Source of the DNA: Chalciporus piperatus
Taxonomy: Eukaryota > Basidiomycota > Agaricomycetes > Boletales > Boletaceae
Direction: 5' to 3'
Length of the DNA stretch: 31,849 nt
Assembly (NCBI GenBank): GCA_038093975.1
Contig: JBBPTG010000265.1
Location: forward strand, 1 to 31,849
Positions 13,225-29,663 of this stretch are shown in pieces (the first letter of the stretch is position 1; each line of letters begins with the position of its first letter). Made by a program: the position numbers and the translations under genes. The notes beneath the pieces are model-generated. The model was not told the origin of the DNA. It was given only the letters and a program-made list of their open reading frames with translations, and made no database searches.

Positions 13225-15430
13225 TCACCTTCCGAAAATTTTGACCCGCATCCAATCGCCAGCGACGAGCGCCCGGTTCCGGAGTGAGAAGAGAGTGCTT
13301 AGATAGGCGCTTCGCCAGAAGAGGTAGGTGGCTACTCCCCCGCTAGTCCACTGCGACGCGATGATTGGATCAGAGAGTGTGGAGGGACACGAGAAGAGAC
13401 GACTTACCTCGCGACCAAAGATGGGCAAATCGGCAATGGCCTTGTCAGAGCCGATATACCTGAGGACGACATTGTCAGCATGGCCACGACGAGATAAGAG
13501 TATTGCGGTCACTCACGCCAAAGACCCTTGATGACTGTATTGGAATTGATTCAGACGGATCTTCTCGACTTTCTTCTTGAGCGTTTCTGCTTGCTTCCGT
13601 GTCTCGTCGCTCGACTCTCCCTCAGTCGAGGCAAGGGCGTTGAGTTGAGATTCCAGAGAATCCCGCGTCGCGATCTGGTGGAGCATACGTGCGAGATAGG
13701 CACCTTGTTGGGAGGCTACTTGAGCAGTCGGAGCATACGAAGTCGAGGTGCAGTCCCCGATCGCAAAAACGGATGGAGCACCGAGAAGTCGGAGGTTGCC
13801 TTTGGCATCCTTAATATTAGTGTCACGTTGTTCGAACGGAACACGCACTGTCGACCATAAGACCACGCTTGTTCGTCTGCTCGTTGGGCAGTTTAGACAT
13901 CAAATTCTTGGTAAGAGGGCGGCCGGTGTTTCCAGCAGCCCATACGACGAGCCCACAGCCGACTTCTTGTTCTTCACCATCCTTGGGTTTGAGAGTCACA
14001 GACGAGGGCTTGATGCCTTTGACCATCGTTCCAGTCATGATGTCGATCTTGCTCTCCTTGAACGTTTTCTCGGTGTACGTAATCAACTCCTTGCTAAACA
14101 TTGGCAGTACGCTCGGCAAAGCCTCGACGAGAGTGAGACGCATATAAGGATGAAGTTCGGGGTACCAAGACTTGAGATCCTCCTAATTTTGGATGAGCGA
14201 CGGATGATAGAGTTGGAAACGGAGATAACGGACCTCGAGGAAGTCATGTAGTTCACCTGCGACTTCGATACCCGTGGGACCTCCGCCCACGACGACCTGA
14301 AACCGAGGAGGACCGAGGTCAGGGGCGACAAGTGAACGAGAAGGGGAACATACCATGTGCAACAATCGGCGCTTTTCTTCCTCACTGGTGCCAGGGAAAG
14401 CAGCTGTTTCCACGCAATCCAAGAAGCGGCGTTGCATCTGAAAAGAGGTAAGATGCCTGTGATTTCGGAGGAGTAAGGGACGGACTTGTTCTGCATCTGA
14501 TAGTTCCTTCATGAAGCACGCGTTTTCCCTTACTCCGGGAATGCCAAACGTCTGAGTCTCTGCACCGACTGCATACACGAGGTAGTCATAGTGGATCGTG
14601 CTCGTCGGCTCGAGAGGACGGAGAGGTGAAGAGTCTGGGAATGGTTATGAGAGCAGAAGGCGGAAAGTGAGAAGATGCGTACCTGTGAAGGTGACGGTCT
14701 TGTTTATGGGCTGAGGGAGTGAGTGAGCAGAGCAAGCGCAGAAGAGATGGATAAACCTACGTCGACATCTGTTGCTTCTGCCTCCACGACGGATACTTCT
14801 CTCGACTTGTGCCGTGTGATGAACCGCGTCGCTGCGAGACTGTGAGTATGTGAATGATGGCGAGAAACGAAGACGCACGCTGTATAATGGACCTCACGCC
14901 CAGTGTCCCGACAGCGACGGACGGGAGGAGTGGGGTGAAGAGGAAGTAGTTTTTGGGAGAGATGACGATCTAGGCGGGGGGTGAGAATGCGAAAAAGGGA
15001 GAGCGAGAACACGGACGGTGTTGTAATGTTCGGTGTCGAGATGTTTGAGGAGACTGGTCGCACCCCAGCCACTTCCGAGAACGACGAGTGTTTTTTTAGA
15101 CGGATCGAATGGCTGTTGGTTTCCTGGGTGTCGTTCCTTGTGTGAGAGGTAGTAGAACACGCCCGTCGCTGCAGGGGGCTAATAAACAGCGATCCACTGC
15201 GAATAGGACTCGTTCTTACCACCGACGACGGACACGATGGTCACTCCTCCGACGACCTGCAGAAACGACTTCCATCTCTGCCGCGGTTGGGACAGCGTCG
15301 AGGACTGTCTCGCTGTATTTCCCTGGATATTTCCCTGGATATTTTTTTGAATATTTCTTGGAATACTGCGAGTGAATCTTGCGAGCATCGCGGAAAGACG
15401 ACGAGGACGACCCGGACGAATCCCTGCCAT
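13225..15430 (-). CDS. NDE1: Alternative (type II) NADH:ubiquinone oxidoreductase, mitochondrial
   Basis: This rotenone-insensitive NADH dehydrogenase passes electrons from NADH to ubiquinone without pumping protons. Twelve exons with consistent phases are read: 15430-15220, 15168-15017, 14969-14879, 14831-14761, 14710-14683, 14634-14486, 14437-14354, 14296-14234, 14182-13849, 13799-13517, 13459-13408 and 13350-13225, giving about 547 aa. An Arg-rich presequence and a hydrophobic stretch ([12 protein letters not shown]) fit mitochondrial targeting and an inner-membrane anchor. The FAD site is [11 protein letters not shown] and the NADH site [34 protein letters not shown] and [15 protein letters not shown] are family signatures, as is [14 protein letters not shown]. 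No EF-hand is present in the variable insert, so calcium control is not indicated. External or internal orientation cannot be told from sequence. Met at 15388 is an alternative start. The TGA at 13225 overlaps a good GTGAGT donor, so a few C-terminal residues may be missing. Confidence 0.93.
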
Positions 15431-15545
15431 AAATAACCCGAGAACTCGGATCATTCCGAATCCGATCCGATGAACCCGAGATCTATCGACCCGATCTCCC
15501 CCGTCGAATATAACCGCGATCGAAATCACCCGCTCGCTATCGACC
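15431..15545. promoter_or_regulatory. Short divergent promoter between NDE1 and ARO1
   Basis: Only 115 bp separate the two start codons (158 bp if NDE1 starts at 15388). The stretch has a CCGAG-AA-CTCGG inverted repeat and several CGAT/ATCC motifs. An ATAAATAA element lies next to the NDE1 start. Shared control of the two genes is inferred from spacing alone. Confidence 0.5.
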
Positions 15546-20836
<5,291 letters not shown>

Positions 20837-21603
20837 GGCGAGTTCGTTGGGGCGTTTTTCTCGAGGAGTTGGAGTTGGAGTTCAACTTGAGAGATCTTGG
20901 GGAATTTGGTATCTTGTTGTGATCTAGGTTGGTGTAGATTTTTGGGGATTTATGCTACGAGTACTAGTGTTGTTGTATGTACAAACGATACAAGTGTTGG
21001 GTTGAATACCCGGGCCACTATTCCGGATCCCCGGGAACTTTGTCCTAGCCTGAGTCCTAGCCTGAGTCCTGGAGACCGAGCGACGTACTACCTGCCAGGA
21101 AACTTCACACCACAACTTATGTAAGGGTACAACGACCGGCCAGCGTACGAGAACTGGAAGGAAAACTCTGATACCATATTATACCAGAGTATGTCTGATC
21201 GTCCGATGCCAGATGGGTTCCCATTCTACTCGCTCGTTCTCTATGAAATACGGTAAGACTCTGGGTGATAGATATAATGCTAATTCTCGGGATCAAATTC
21301 AGTGCAAGAGTGGCTTTTATTGACAATACGAGAACTGCAAGGTCCGACTCGCACTGGCAGCAAATTCAAAGGTTCTTGGGGCCCGGGTGGGCCGAAATGT
21401 TCATCGTCGGTGCAGACAGTGGTCAATGAGTACCTTTCCACGTCCGAGTCGCTGACGGTAGCACAGACTCGGATAGAGCTTAAAGAACCACATCGTGCGC
21501 CGTCTAAATCTACCCAAACGTGTCTAGCACGTTCGATCAATGGGATACTGGAAGTATACTACGTGCCAGTGGTCGTAGGGACAGGGATGAGTTTAAATGA
21601 GTG
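20837..21603. other. Intergenic region between convergent ARO1 and DUF6534 genes
   Basis: It should hold both 3' ends. A 12-bp tandem repeat (CCTAGCCTGAGT, two copies and part of a third) lies near 21045-21070. A minus-strand open frame of 86 codons (21540-21280) just beyond the DUF6534 stop could be an alternative 3' exon, but no in-frame splice was found. A 147-codon plus frame over 21302-21745 is antisense to the last DUF6534 exon and was not accepted. Confidence 0.45.
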
Positions 21604-23420
21604 TTATGGGAAGGAATATACTACTGTTCCGAGTTCAAAGGTCATCACTGCGGTCCGATCACGGACCCTTCTCCGTGCATTGAGTCTGCCATTAGAGATT
21701 CAGTGCGACGTTCAAGACCGGAGGGATTGCCACTTACACGGCTAGCACCGAGTTCACGTAGCCTAAGGATGGAATATAAGTTAGCAATAAACCAAGAGAA
21801 CTGAAGAACGACTTGCTTCGGCTAACCGCAATCCCAGCTGCAGATACCCAGTTAGAATCACCCTGTGCGAGGTACTGTGCCAATCAGTCAATGCCGTGCA
21901 ACAACTCCATCTGTTTACACCTACCATGGCCCCAAAGAGTATTGACATTGTGCTATTCACGAAATGTTGGGTGAACACTGCAAGAAAAAAAGAAAAAAAC
22001 CGGGCACACTCACCCGGTGAAGAGGCCCATGTTGATGAAGATGACTGATATATCTTGAACGGTGCTACGTTTCCCCTTCCGAAATCCCGACTTCCACATG
22101 TACTTGAAGACGGCCACTGTGACAACGATATCACCAACTATACTCAGGATCGACACGGGTAGTATCAACTACGGAGTGTGGGTTAATCAGTGAGTCGACT
22201 AGGTCAATCTAGTCCCCTCACTGGATCTGTGAATATAGTACGAGCGGACTTTCCCCGAACACTGCAAGGGATAGCCTTCGTAAGTTGTAACTTTGGCTCA
22301 CAGAGGAACTGAAAGAAATATACGAACGTTGAGATAGAGAACCCTAATGATGTATTTTGTGTGATTCAATCATGGTGACCTGGACTTGATCAACGAATGC
22401 AAGAGCACGTACATATACCAAAGCCTAGTGAAATCTGTGAATCAAACATGTCGTCATAGCGCCCAAACGATGAACATACCAAATTCCAAAATTGCTGTTG
22501 TGAGCTTCGAGAAGGTCACTTACGACATCCATAACTGATGCTTGGAACTTACGATGATCCCAGTCACAAATTTGTTGTTCCCGCTGACTGGGAAAGTATT
22601 TATTACTCTGTGCAGGGATTCTTGGTCAATGGTGGCTCACTGATCCAAATCCGTTGACAGTAGAAGCTGATCAACGGAATCAGTACATCAGAGGGCTGCT
22701 CCGGGCGGCAATGGGTACTCACCATTGCACGGCCGATATGATTACGAACTGCCATGTTCACAATTAGCACCAGAATAAATAAATAAAATAGTTTTGAAAA
22801 TCGCCCCACATGAAGGATCACATAAAGCTGAGTCCGGGTTGAGATGAGCGGTGAAATACAGTCGGGAGTTGTGAGCACTCACGACGAGTCCCCTAGTTCT
22901 TTAATTATATTCATTGAATCAACCATCAGTTGTTGCACTTACCATGATACTCCGTCCTCGCAGGCTTGTGAATAATTTCGATGGCACAAGATGAGTGTAA
23001 ACCAGTAGAGTTGGACACACCCGATTAGATGCCCAGTATCCGCTAGACTTGGGGCGCTGTCAGGCGATGCGCTCACAAGGTAAGCGGATGCGACATACAA
23101 GATCACGAGCACCTATCGAATATGTTAGCCCCGCGGGTGCGCGAGAGAAGTTAATTTACTGACCAGTAACTTCAGTAACCTCGGGTCGTTTGGAAAGCAG
23201 CGGGTATAGTAGATCGACTGGCCCACAGTAACGCCGTACATTCTATCGAAAACATCGATTCCTTCGAAATAAAAGGACAGCGTGGAGTAACTCACATGCT
23301 AGACAAAGCAAATCCTATCCTAGCTCGTCAGCATCGAATATCCTTCGAGATCGATAGCTGGCCTTAAATCTTACCTATCAGGCCTGGGGCCCATGTTGAC
23401 ATCACCAGCGGGTAGGGCAT
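21604..23420 (-). CDS. DUF6534-family multi-pass membrane protein
   Basis: Fourteen small exons with matching phases give about 316 aa: 23420-23375, 23314-23296, 23242-23164, 23112-22943, 22892-22883, 22748-22723, 22666-22641, 22587-22553, 22434-22419, 22343-22222, 22168-22014, 21952-21925, 21874-21738 and 21685-21604. Typical family features appear in order: STWAPGLIGFALSSIMYGV, YYTRCFPNDPRLLKLL, FVIISAVQCFYCQRIWI, SGNNKFVTG, and near the end YVNSVLAVLNARRR (the NS-LA-LNAR signature). Several hydrophobic helices fit a seven-helix membrane protein. The family is common in Agaricomycetes and has no known biochemical role. The 10-nt and 16-nt exons are the least certain. An extra in-frame 15-nt exon (about 22485-22499) is possible between exons 8 and 9. 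Confidence 0.75.
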
Positions 23421-23465
23421 CAGGCTGGGGGTCTGACTGGTTTTCGTGGTAGGACAGTTCTCAGA

Positions 23466-24307
23466 ATGAAGTTGAACGACGCGCGTTGCGGGCCCTCTTT
23501 CATTGGGTCAACCCTACTTATCGATACAGTGTGTCCTGACAATGCCCTAAAGGTCAAATTACAAGGGTGGGCGCAGTATGAGGCAGTTCCAATTGAATGG
23601 CGACTGATAGGGATTTATGTAAGTGGACTGAAGTGGACCGACCTTTTTATGTACTAAGACGGTAGCGAACAGGCTAATAGCTTGCTATCCTCCCCTAATC
23701 AACCGCTCAGGCTCCAACTCCGCGTCAAAGACCCTTCAGGGAACACGCCGAGCCGTTGAACGCTGCACACGAGGGTTAGAAGTGCTAGATACGGATAAGT
23801 ACATGCCTTTGAGCTCGCTGCAGCAACCCCCACCGAGGACGATCGGGTTCGTGAACTTGACGTCACACACAGAGAATCGCCCGGGCCCTGTATGCCTGCT
23901 GTTTGAGCCGTTCGTCCACCGAGGGATATACCCGCATTGGGTTCTTGAACTGTCAATACGACGAGGATAAGAACTGAAGCTGAAATGTTGGGCGCATTCG
24001 ACCTATGTGCAGTCTTCTGACGATGGTCACGTCGGGGGGTTGCTTGGCGGGCAACCTTGGGTATACCGATCAAGCGTACAAGTTCTCGATCGACCTCATG
24101 GGTGGGTTCCATGACTTTCCAAGGGAAGCGGTCGTTCGCGCTAACCCCGCTTCGTCCAACCTTGAATTTTTCGAATTACGAGTGGACGGCTTTGATGCTG
24201 TGACAGGACAAGCTTTGATTGCTAAATATGAAAAGGACGTAGAGGAGGGGGAGCTTTGGTTGGCTGATATTTTGTGGAATATCTGGATGTCGAAGAATCT
24301 AAGCTGA
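23466..24307 (+). CDS. Possible multi-exon hypothetical protein
   Basis: Three plus-strand coding-like stretches follow each other. 23466 to about 23618 reads MKLNDARCGPSF and ends at a GTAAGT donor. About 23711-23967 is an open stretch containing RTIGFVNLTSHTENRPG. About 24005-24307 contains YKFSIDLMGGFHDFPREA, WLADILWNIW and a TGA stop. The composition looks like protein, but the exon joins could not be made consistent in phase, so the model is only a hypothesis. It would be divergent from the DUF6534 gene with starts about 45 bp apart. No domain was recognised. A minus-strand frame over 23699-24112 looks less protein-like. Confidence 0.3.
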
Positions 24308-24543
24308 ATAATTTCATTTGTACGCTGTTGTACACCTTGCCGGCGGCCGGCGTCAAATGCAAGGTCCCACGTTGATCGCACAACGCTGGCAGTCGCACAA
24401 CTACTTCTTTCGTTATTTTCTGCCAACGCTTACTGATGATGGCTCGTTGTGAGCTTCACGTGCCCAGCTGAGGGCCAGCGCAGCGATCTATGATAAACCC
24501 ACTCGACTTTGCAGAATCTCAGTGACTCTGTTCTGCCATAACG

Positions 24544-26326
24544 ATGCCTTCCTCGGAGCCATCAACTCAGCTGCTCCTCAGTCTTCCACCTGAACTCGGT
24601 GATCATGCAGTGACATATGCTCAGGTGCGTCTGCGTAGGTGCGTACTGCGATGATCAACTCACTGACGCCGACTCGGGGAGGAATAGGTTAAGAAACTGA
24701 TTTGCCAGGTTGTGTCTGAGGTCAGTTCACCCGGACTTGGTCATTCAGTCCTTGGATCCGAAGCTACAGGCGGACAATCACCAGCTCGTACTGCATGTTT
24801 TGAACCGGATGGCAACCCATGTCCCGCAACGTCCCCAATGGACGAACAGTTGCCAGGGTCATTTACACCAGCCATTACCTACGAAATCGCTTCCCATGCA
24901 ACTCTGCTCGAACCCAGACTCGGACTATCACTGAGACACCCTCCCGATGCGGACATTCCGTCCGATCCACAACTACCATACCATATCGAACTTCACATTC
25001 CAGAACAATCCCTCGGAGATGTCATTCAGGCACCGAGAGATCTCCCAGCCCTCCCTTCCGCGGAGGGTCAACCTGACGACGCGGAAAAAACGTAGGCTAC
25101 TTATTGGTCGACTATCTTTTCCGTCGTGTCGCTGATTGCAGCGAAGCATCCTTTCCTCAGATCTCGTCATTCCTTTTCCGACCGATGCTGCGTTCTTTCT
25201 ACTTCTTACCCCCAACGTCTCTCCTCTCTCTGAGCTGTTCGACAGTCTAAGCCGCAATTTCAATTCGACTCTCGCGAAGCTCGCTGAATCGATAGCTCTG
25301 ACTGCTATCCCGTCGTCCTCCTCTGCTCGCCGCTCTTTCTCAGCTTATTCCTTGACCGCGATGATTCTGCGACCAAACACGGGAGGCAAATCCGATTTGT
25401 TCACTTGGCGTGAGATTTTTAGACTCTACGGGGAAGCAGAAATCTTTGGAGGTGTTGGGGAATCGTCTCATAGCGACAGAAGCATAGAGGACGCAGAGAC
25501 CCGACTCAAGTTGTTTGTAGCACTCGCACGGGAGAAGAAAAGCTCCCTGGTACTTGCAGGTAGTCAGGAAGCCTTGGAAGCATTCTTGAAGTGCAACTCC
25601 TTCATTCTAGACGCCAAGAAGGTGATCATCCGGATTCCTGAGTTTTCGGGATGCAAACTCACCTATTTTCGGTCATAGTTGGAACTTGCGAATTCGGAGG
25701 CAATTCGGAAGATCCTCCAGAAACGTACCAAAGAATCTATGCTTCCCATTCCCACCTACCTTTTCATATCAAAGGAAGCTTCCTCCACAAATCTCTCCCT
25801 TAACTTAGCATCGATCCTTCGTCTTTCCAAACCGCTTTCTAAACATTTTATCCAAGCGGTAGGAGAAATTCTCTTACCCGTCGTCCCGCACATCGACGAT
25901 TATTCGTGTCTCATCTGCACTGAAATCGCATTCAAGCCAATCCGGCTTCACTGTAGCCATTTCTTTTGCCTCAGGTATGGACCACTTGCAAACCGTCTCT
26001 GGGCTCTCACTAATCAGTCATATATCCACCAAGATGCCTCGTGAAATTGCAGAAACGCGGACGAGCGGATTGTCCAATGTGCCGTGCACCCACAGTCCTA
26101 CGGGCAAATGCAGGTTAGTGCTTTCACCCGATCTTCCTGGATAAATAACCTGATTCTTGAAGCCAATGTCGATTACGCACTCCTCAATTTTATGGCTGAC
26201 TGGTTCCCCATCGAGGCCCGAGAGAAACAACGCGCCAACGACCGCGAAGCCACACGGGAACTGATGGAAGAATACCGCAGCACTCGAAAACGACAACGCC
26301 GTAGTGACGGTTGTCGGATCATGTAG
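24544..26326 (+). CDS. SPX and RING-finger protein, putative E3 ubiquitin ligase
   Basis: Six exons (24544-24624, 24688-25091, 25147-25621, 25679-25974, 26034-26113, 26163-26326) with consistent phases give 499 aa. The N-terminal LPPELGDHAVTYAQVKKLI begins an SPX-type helix. FPTDAAFFLLL, FDSLSRNFNSTLAKLAE, KSDLFTWREIFRLYGEAEIF and RSIEDAETRLKLF match the fungal SPX-RING ('RING-14') family. SPX continues with SEAIRKILQKRTK, the basic helix that binds inositol pyrophosphate in this domain class. The RING finger spans CLIC, LHCSHFFC, LRC and DCPMC, a complete C3HC4 set that crosses the intron at 25975-26033. The tail is charged (RKRQRR). The role is inferred: ubiquitin ligase responsive to phosphate status. 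Odd points are the absence of the usual MKFGK start and a Gln replacing one Lys in the basic helix. An upstream exon cannot be excluded. Confidence 0.85.
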
Positions 26327-26632
26327 TTCATGATAGGAAGTTCCGCACTGTGTGTCACCAGCCATCACACTTTCTAGTTTCATTGTTCAGTGTAGAATAT
26401 TTCGACTGGTGGCTGCTCACAACTCTAAGATACTAATTCCACCCCGCATGGTACCCTCGCGCTCATCCTCTACGGACGAGTAGTTTGGAGTTGATTGCGG
26501 TGAGTTGTAAGATTCGAGGTTATCAATATCACTGGATGCACCTCGGGATGCATCTGAGTTCAAGTTGATGGAGCTTTTGGAAACGATACAGAAGGTTGGG
26601 GTATCAGTATTGCAACGATAATGTGAATCAAT
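26327..26632. other. Intergenic region between convergent SPX-RING and FunK1 genes
   Basis: About 300 bp between two stop codons. It should contain both terminators. Nothing else is recognised. Confidence 0.5.
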
Positions 26633-27873
26633 TCAAGTCGTATGAGAACTCGACGTGAGCAGTGCACGAGCCCCACGACGACGTTTCGCACTGGGCTCGG
26701 GAGTCGGACTTGCTGCGCGACGCTTCGAGCCCCCTGATGAACCTTGCGAGTTGGCGAACTGGTCCTCGGCCGCGTCGTCCTCCGGCCAGCCAGCTTTGCC
26801 CAAAGCGGCATGAATGGCGTCGATGAACCATGTGGAAGATTGCAAATATCCCATGTTTCGATCGTAAGTACGAATTTTGGACCTCAGGTCTTCTAATTGT
26901 TCCGCGGCTTTATTGGGGTCGCTCAGCTTGAATCGGTTTTGATCTGCGGAGGGAGCCCGAGAATACAATATTTGGAATGGTTTACAGAGAGTCGAAAAAA
27001 GATCTGCCAGCGGTGTGGGTCGTTTAAACCGGAAGTCGCGAGAAGGGTAAAGTCCTGAACAAAAGGAGTCTGCCTTGGCATCCCCACCAAAGGGTCGGCC
27101 ATTGCGATCGACATGAGCTTCGTCGAACTTCATCATGTTGACAGCCCTAGCTGAGGGGTCAAAGCGCTCGTCCGAAGGAATAAATCGAAGGATGAGCCAT
27201 CCGATGACGTGGATGAACGATTCGATATCGTCGGAGAGTGTGTGCATCTTGTGAGTGTCCCTGAGGAGGGCCGCCGACATGAACTGCCATGTACCCTGTA
27301 TACCAGGCGATGTGAGCATGCAAAAACCCGACTGCAACCAGCTCACTGAATGAGCTTACCGTGCGATCATACCGTCGGGCTTCAACTTCGCAAGCCAGCT
27401 TCCCCATCTCCCAGTCGATTAACAAGCCACGCCCGTCATGTGTAATCAGGATGTTGCCAACGCCTATGTCTCGATGCAGGATTAACACGATTCCATATGC
27501 ATGCCGATGAGCTGATCATCCTCACATCAGGGAACCGCAACTCTAAAGAGGAATAGCACAAACACACCTTGCATTGCATCATAGATAGCTTGAACGAGTT
27601 CTTTGGTGCATTTGAACTTGGTGAGCGGACGTCCGACGAGGTCGAGCACGAGCCGGTGATGTTGGAAGGGGGTCACTCTCGCCCTCACGGACAACCAGTC
27701 TGCGTCGACAAAGTCTTGTGTAGGCGTCATGCCTCCAGGTACATCAACACCAGCGACGTGCTTCAGTATGTTGGGCGTCTTTTTCTCGTGGAGCAATTCA
27801 TATATCTCGTGTTCGGCCATAATCCTGGTATCCGGATCGTTCGAGAGGAAACACCATGTGTCCTTCAAATACA
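26633..27873 (-). pseudogene. FunK1-type protein kinase, C-terminal part, 5' end missing
   Basis: Three exons are read: 27873-27568, 27360-27511 and 26633-27295, in phase and joined by normal introns. They give about 373 aa. Kinase landmarks are YLKDTWCF, HEIYELLHEKKTPNI, HHRLVLDLVGRPLT, ELVQAIYDAMQAH, the catalytic loop LHRDIGVGNILI, GLLIDWEMGK (in the DFG position) and RTGTWQFMSAALL, all typical of the basidiomycete FunK1 family. The C-terminus is basic (SKRRAASP and AKRRRGARA), like a bipartite nuclear signal. FunK1 proteins normally have several hundred more residues upstream. Here the sequence runs through a possible intron acceptor at 27874-27877 into repeats and then a copia LTR at 28153. 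The 5' half is therefore deleted or displaced past the right edge. Catalytic residues in the remaining part look intact. Confidence 0.75.
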
Positions 27874-28152
27874 CTCAAATACATGTGAAAACTAAACGAA
27901 CTCAGCCGATGCCTAAGAGAGGCGGAAACGACTCTATTCACCTAAACGAACTAGGTACAACTCAAATAAGTAAAGGAACTAAGTAAAGAGAGTAAATACT
28001 CACCTCAGCCGATGCCTAAGAGAGGCGGAAACGACTGAGGTGCTCTGGAAGTGAGACGAGGAATTTAAGTAAATGGGTGGAGATGTGCTCGGAACGATCC
28101 GACGTGATTCCGGTCCGGAATGACCGATTCCGGGTGCAAAAGGATCAAGCCA
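27874..28152. other. Repeat-rich segment between the FunK1 remnant and the copia LTR
   Basis: An identical 33-bp direct repeat lies at 27901-27933 and 28004-28036 (CTCAGCCGATGCCTAAGAGA and on). TAAACGAACT also occurs twice, near 27893 and 27943. No coding frame fits the missing FunK1 domain. Confidence 0.55.
27901..28036 (+). repeat. Pair of identical 33-bp direct repeats
   Basis: Copies are 27901-27933 and 28004-28036, about 103 bp apart. On the minus strand the right copy is followed by GTGAGT. The origin is unknown; they may be the edge of an older insertion. Confidence 0.7.
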
Positions 28153-28419
28153 TGTCAAGGACTTGACATGGATAAGAATAGAAAGGGTGAATGGTGAACA
28201 GAGATGTCACGAAAGGGAATAGACAAGTGAATGACATATAGGAGAACATACGAATGTAAAAGGGATCCGTTCCAACGAATCCGGAGATGTTTCCGTGCGT
28301 TCCGGACATCGGAAACATCGGATTAAACACGGAATGCATCCGGAAGTATCCGGAGACGGATAGGGGCTATCCGGAAGCGGAAAGGAGCGGATAAGCACGG
28401 ATTGGACTATATTTTGACA
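28153..28419 (-). repeat. Ty1/copia 3' LTR, 267 bp
   Basis: On the plus strand it starts TGTCAAGGAC and ends TATTTTGACA, giving the TG...CA ends and TGTCAA/TTGACA terminal inverted repeat of an LTR. On the minus strand it is preceded by a purine tract (GAGTGGGAG), as expected for the polypurine tract. The copia pol frame ends 13 nt inside it. The first 20 bp form a CATGTCAAG-GA-CTTGACATG hairpin with the flank. It contains many TCCGGA motifs. The partner LTR is outside the window, so the boundaries rest on the ends alone. Confidence 0.7.
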
Positions 28420-29663
28420 CTCCCACTCGAGCGCAATCGTAATCCCATCCCACGAACGAACTTCCAGTGTTGCTCCCTGACAAGAGGCTTGGTAAGGATG
28501 TCGGCGACCATGTCCCCAGTAGGAACATATTGGATAACGGCTTCTCCGGTCGCAACCAAGTCGTCCCGGACGAAGTGGTACTTCCGTTTGATATGCTTGG
28601 TTCGAGCTCGGAACTGAGGATCACGGGAAAGGATGATGGCGGCCTGATTATCGCAGTTGAGCGTTGTTGGGCCCTTCTGAGGATGTCCAATCTCTGCAAA
28701 GAAGGTCCGGAGCCAAGCGAGATGCTGTCCAGCGAGACTGAGTCCGATGTACTCTGATTCCGTGGTAGACAGTGCGACCATGCTCTGCTGTTTGCTGGAC
28801 CAGGAAATGGCACCGCGATTGCTGAGAAACAGGAATCCGGAAGTGGAACGGGAGTTGTCTGGGTCCTGCGACCATCCAGCGTCAGAGTATCCATGGAAGT
28901 CCTGGTCCAAGGACACATCAGTTCCGTCGTACCGAAGTTCCATGTCTGAAGTTGCTCGAATGTAACGGAGGACACGCTTTGCGGCTTCCCAATGGCACAT
29001 CTTGGGTGCGGAACTGTAACGGGCGAGGTGTCCAACAGTGTACGCGATATCCGGACGTGTTCCAAGCATGAGATACATGAGGGACCCGATGACGGTAAGG
29101 TAAGAAACAAGCTTCCCTTCAATCCGGAGTTCCGGAATCGTGGTGTTGTCCTCAGGATCTGTCGCAGAGAGATGTATGCCATGGACCATAGGAGTCCAGA
29201 CGGGAGCGGAGTTGGACATTCCAGTTCGCTCTAAAACGGTGTGAGCATACTGGGATTGACTCAAGGAGATGGTACGGAGTTTCCGGTCGCGACGGATTTC
29301 GATTCCCAGAATGTACTTGGCTTCTCCAAGGTCGTGCATTTTGAATGCAGCGGAAAGGGCCTCCTTACAGGAGTTGATGAAACCCCTGGAGGTGGCTGCA
29401 AGGAGAAGGTCGTCGACATACACAACAAGGAAACAGACCTGTCCGTCTTTCCGAAGGACGTAAAGGCAGGTCTCTGCGTCGAGTCTGGTGAATCTGAGTT
29501 CTCCAAGCTTTTTGTCCAGGGTTTTGTTCCAAGTACGTCCGGCTTGTTTAAGGCCATATAGGGAGCGTCTGAGTCTCCAACAGCATCCGGAAGGAATGGG
29601 AACACCGTCCGGAGGTAGGAGGTACAATTCCTCCTCGAGCTCTCCGTTGAGATATGCGGTGGA
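28407..29663 (-). pseudogene. Copia pol: reverse transcriptase (C-terminal part) and RNase H
   Basis: The frame is open without stops from the breakpoint to TAG at 28407. The conserved AYLNGELEEELYL at the start is RT motif A region, cut just upstream. The catalytic YVDD follows (VVYVDDLLLA), then YILGIEI and GSLMYLMLGTRPDIAY. The RNase H part has GYSDAGWSQDPDNSRSTSG, STTESEYI and DNQAA, supplying its acidic residues, and ends near DILTKPL. About 24 extra codons upstream of the break (29664-29729) are gypsy LTR sequence read in frame by chance. With the integrase and the RT amino end separated by the insertion it cannot make a full polyprotein, although the remaining frame shows no decay, so the insertion is probably recent. 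Confidence 0.92.

Larger units (their letters stand above)
28153..29663 (-). mobile_element. Ty1/copia retrotransposon, 3' part, interrupted by a gypsy element
   Basis: It comprises the 3' LTR plus the RT-RNase H end of pol. The pol sequence breaks at 29663, within the reverse transcriptase, where the gypsy LTR begins. The rest of the element, if present, should resume beyond the gypsy 5' LTR, past base 31849. Confidence 0.85.

Noticed and set aside
12799..13287. 162-codon plus-strand open frame downstream of NDE1
   Set aside because: Arg/Ser/His-rich, no domain, and it overlaps the conserved last NDE1 exon on the other strand.
21302..21745. 147-codon plus-strand open frame
   Set aside because: Antisense to the terminal DUF6534 exons, which carry the family signature.
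28003..28036. 33-bp direct repeats as a CRISPR-like array
   Set aside because: There are only two copies with one spacer-sized gap, in a eukaryotic genome next to retroelements.
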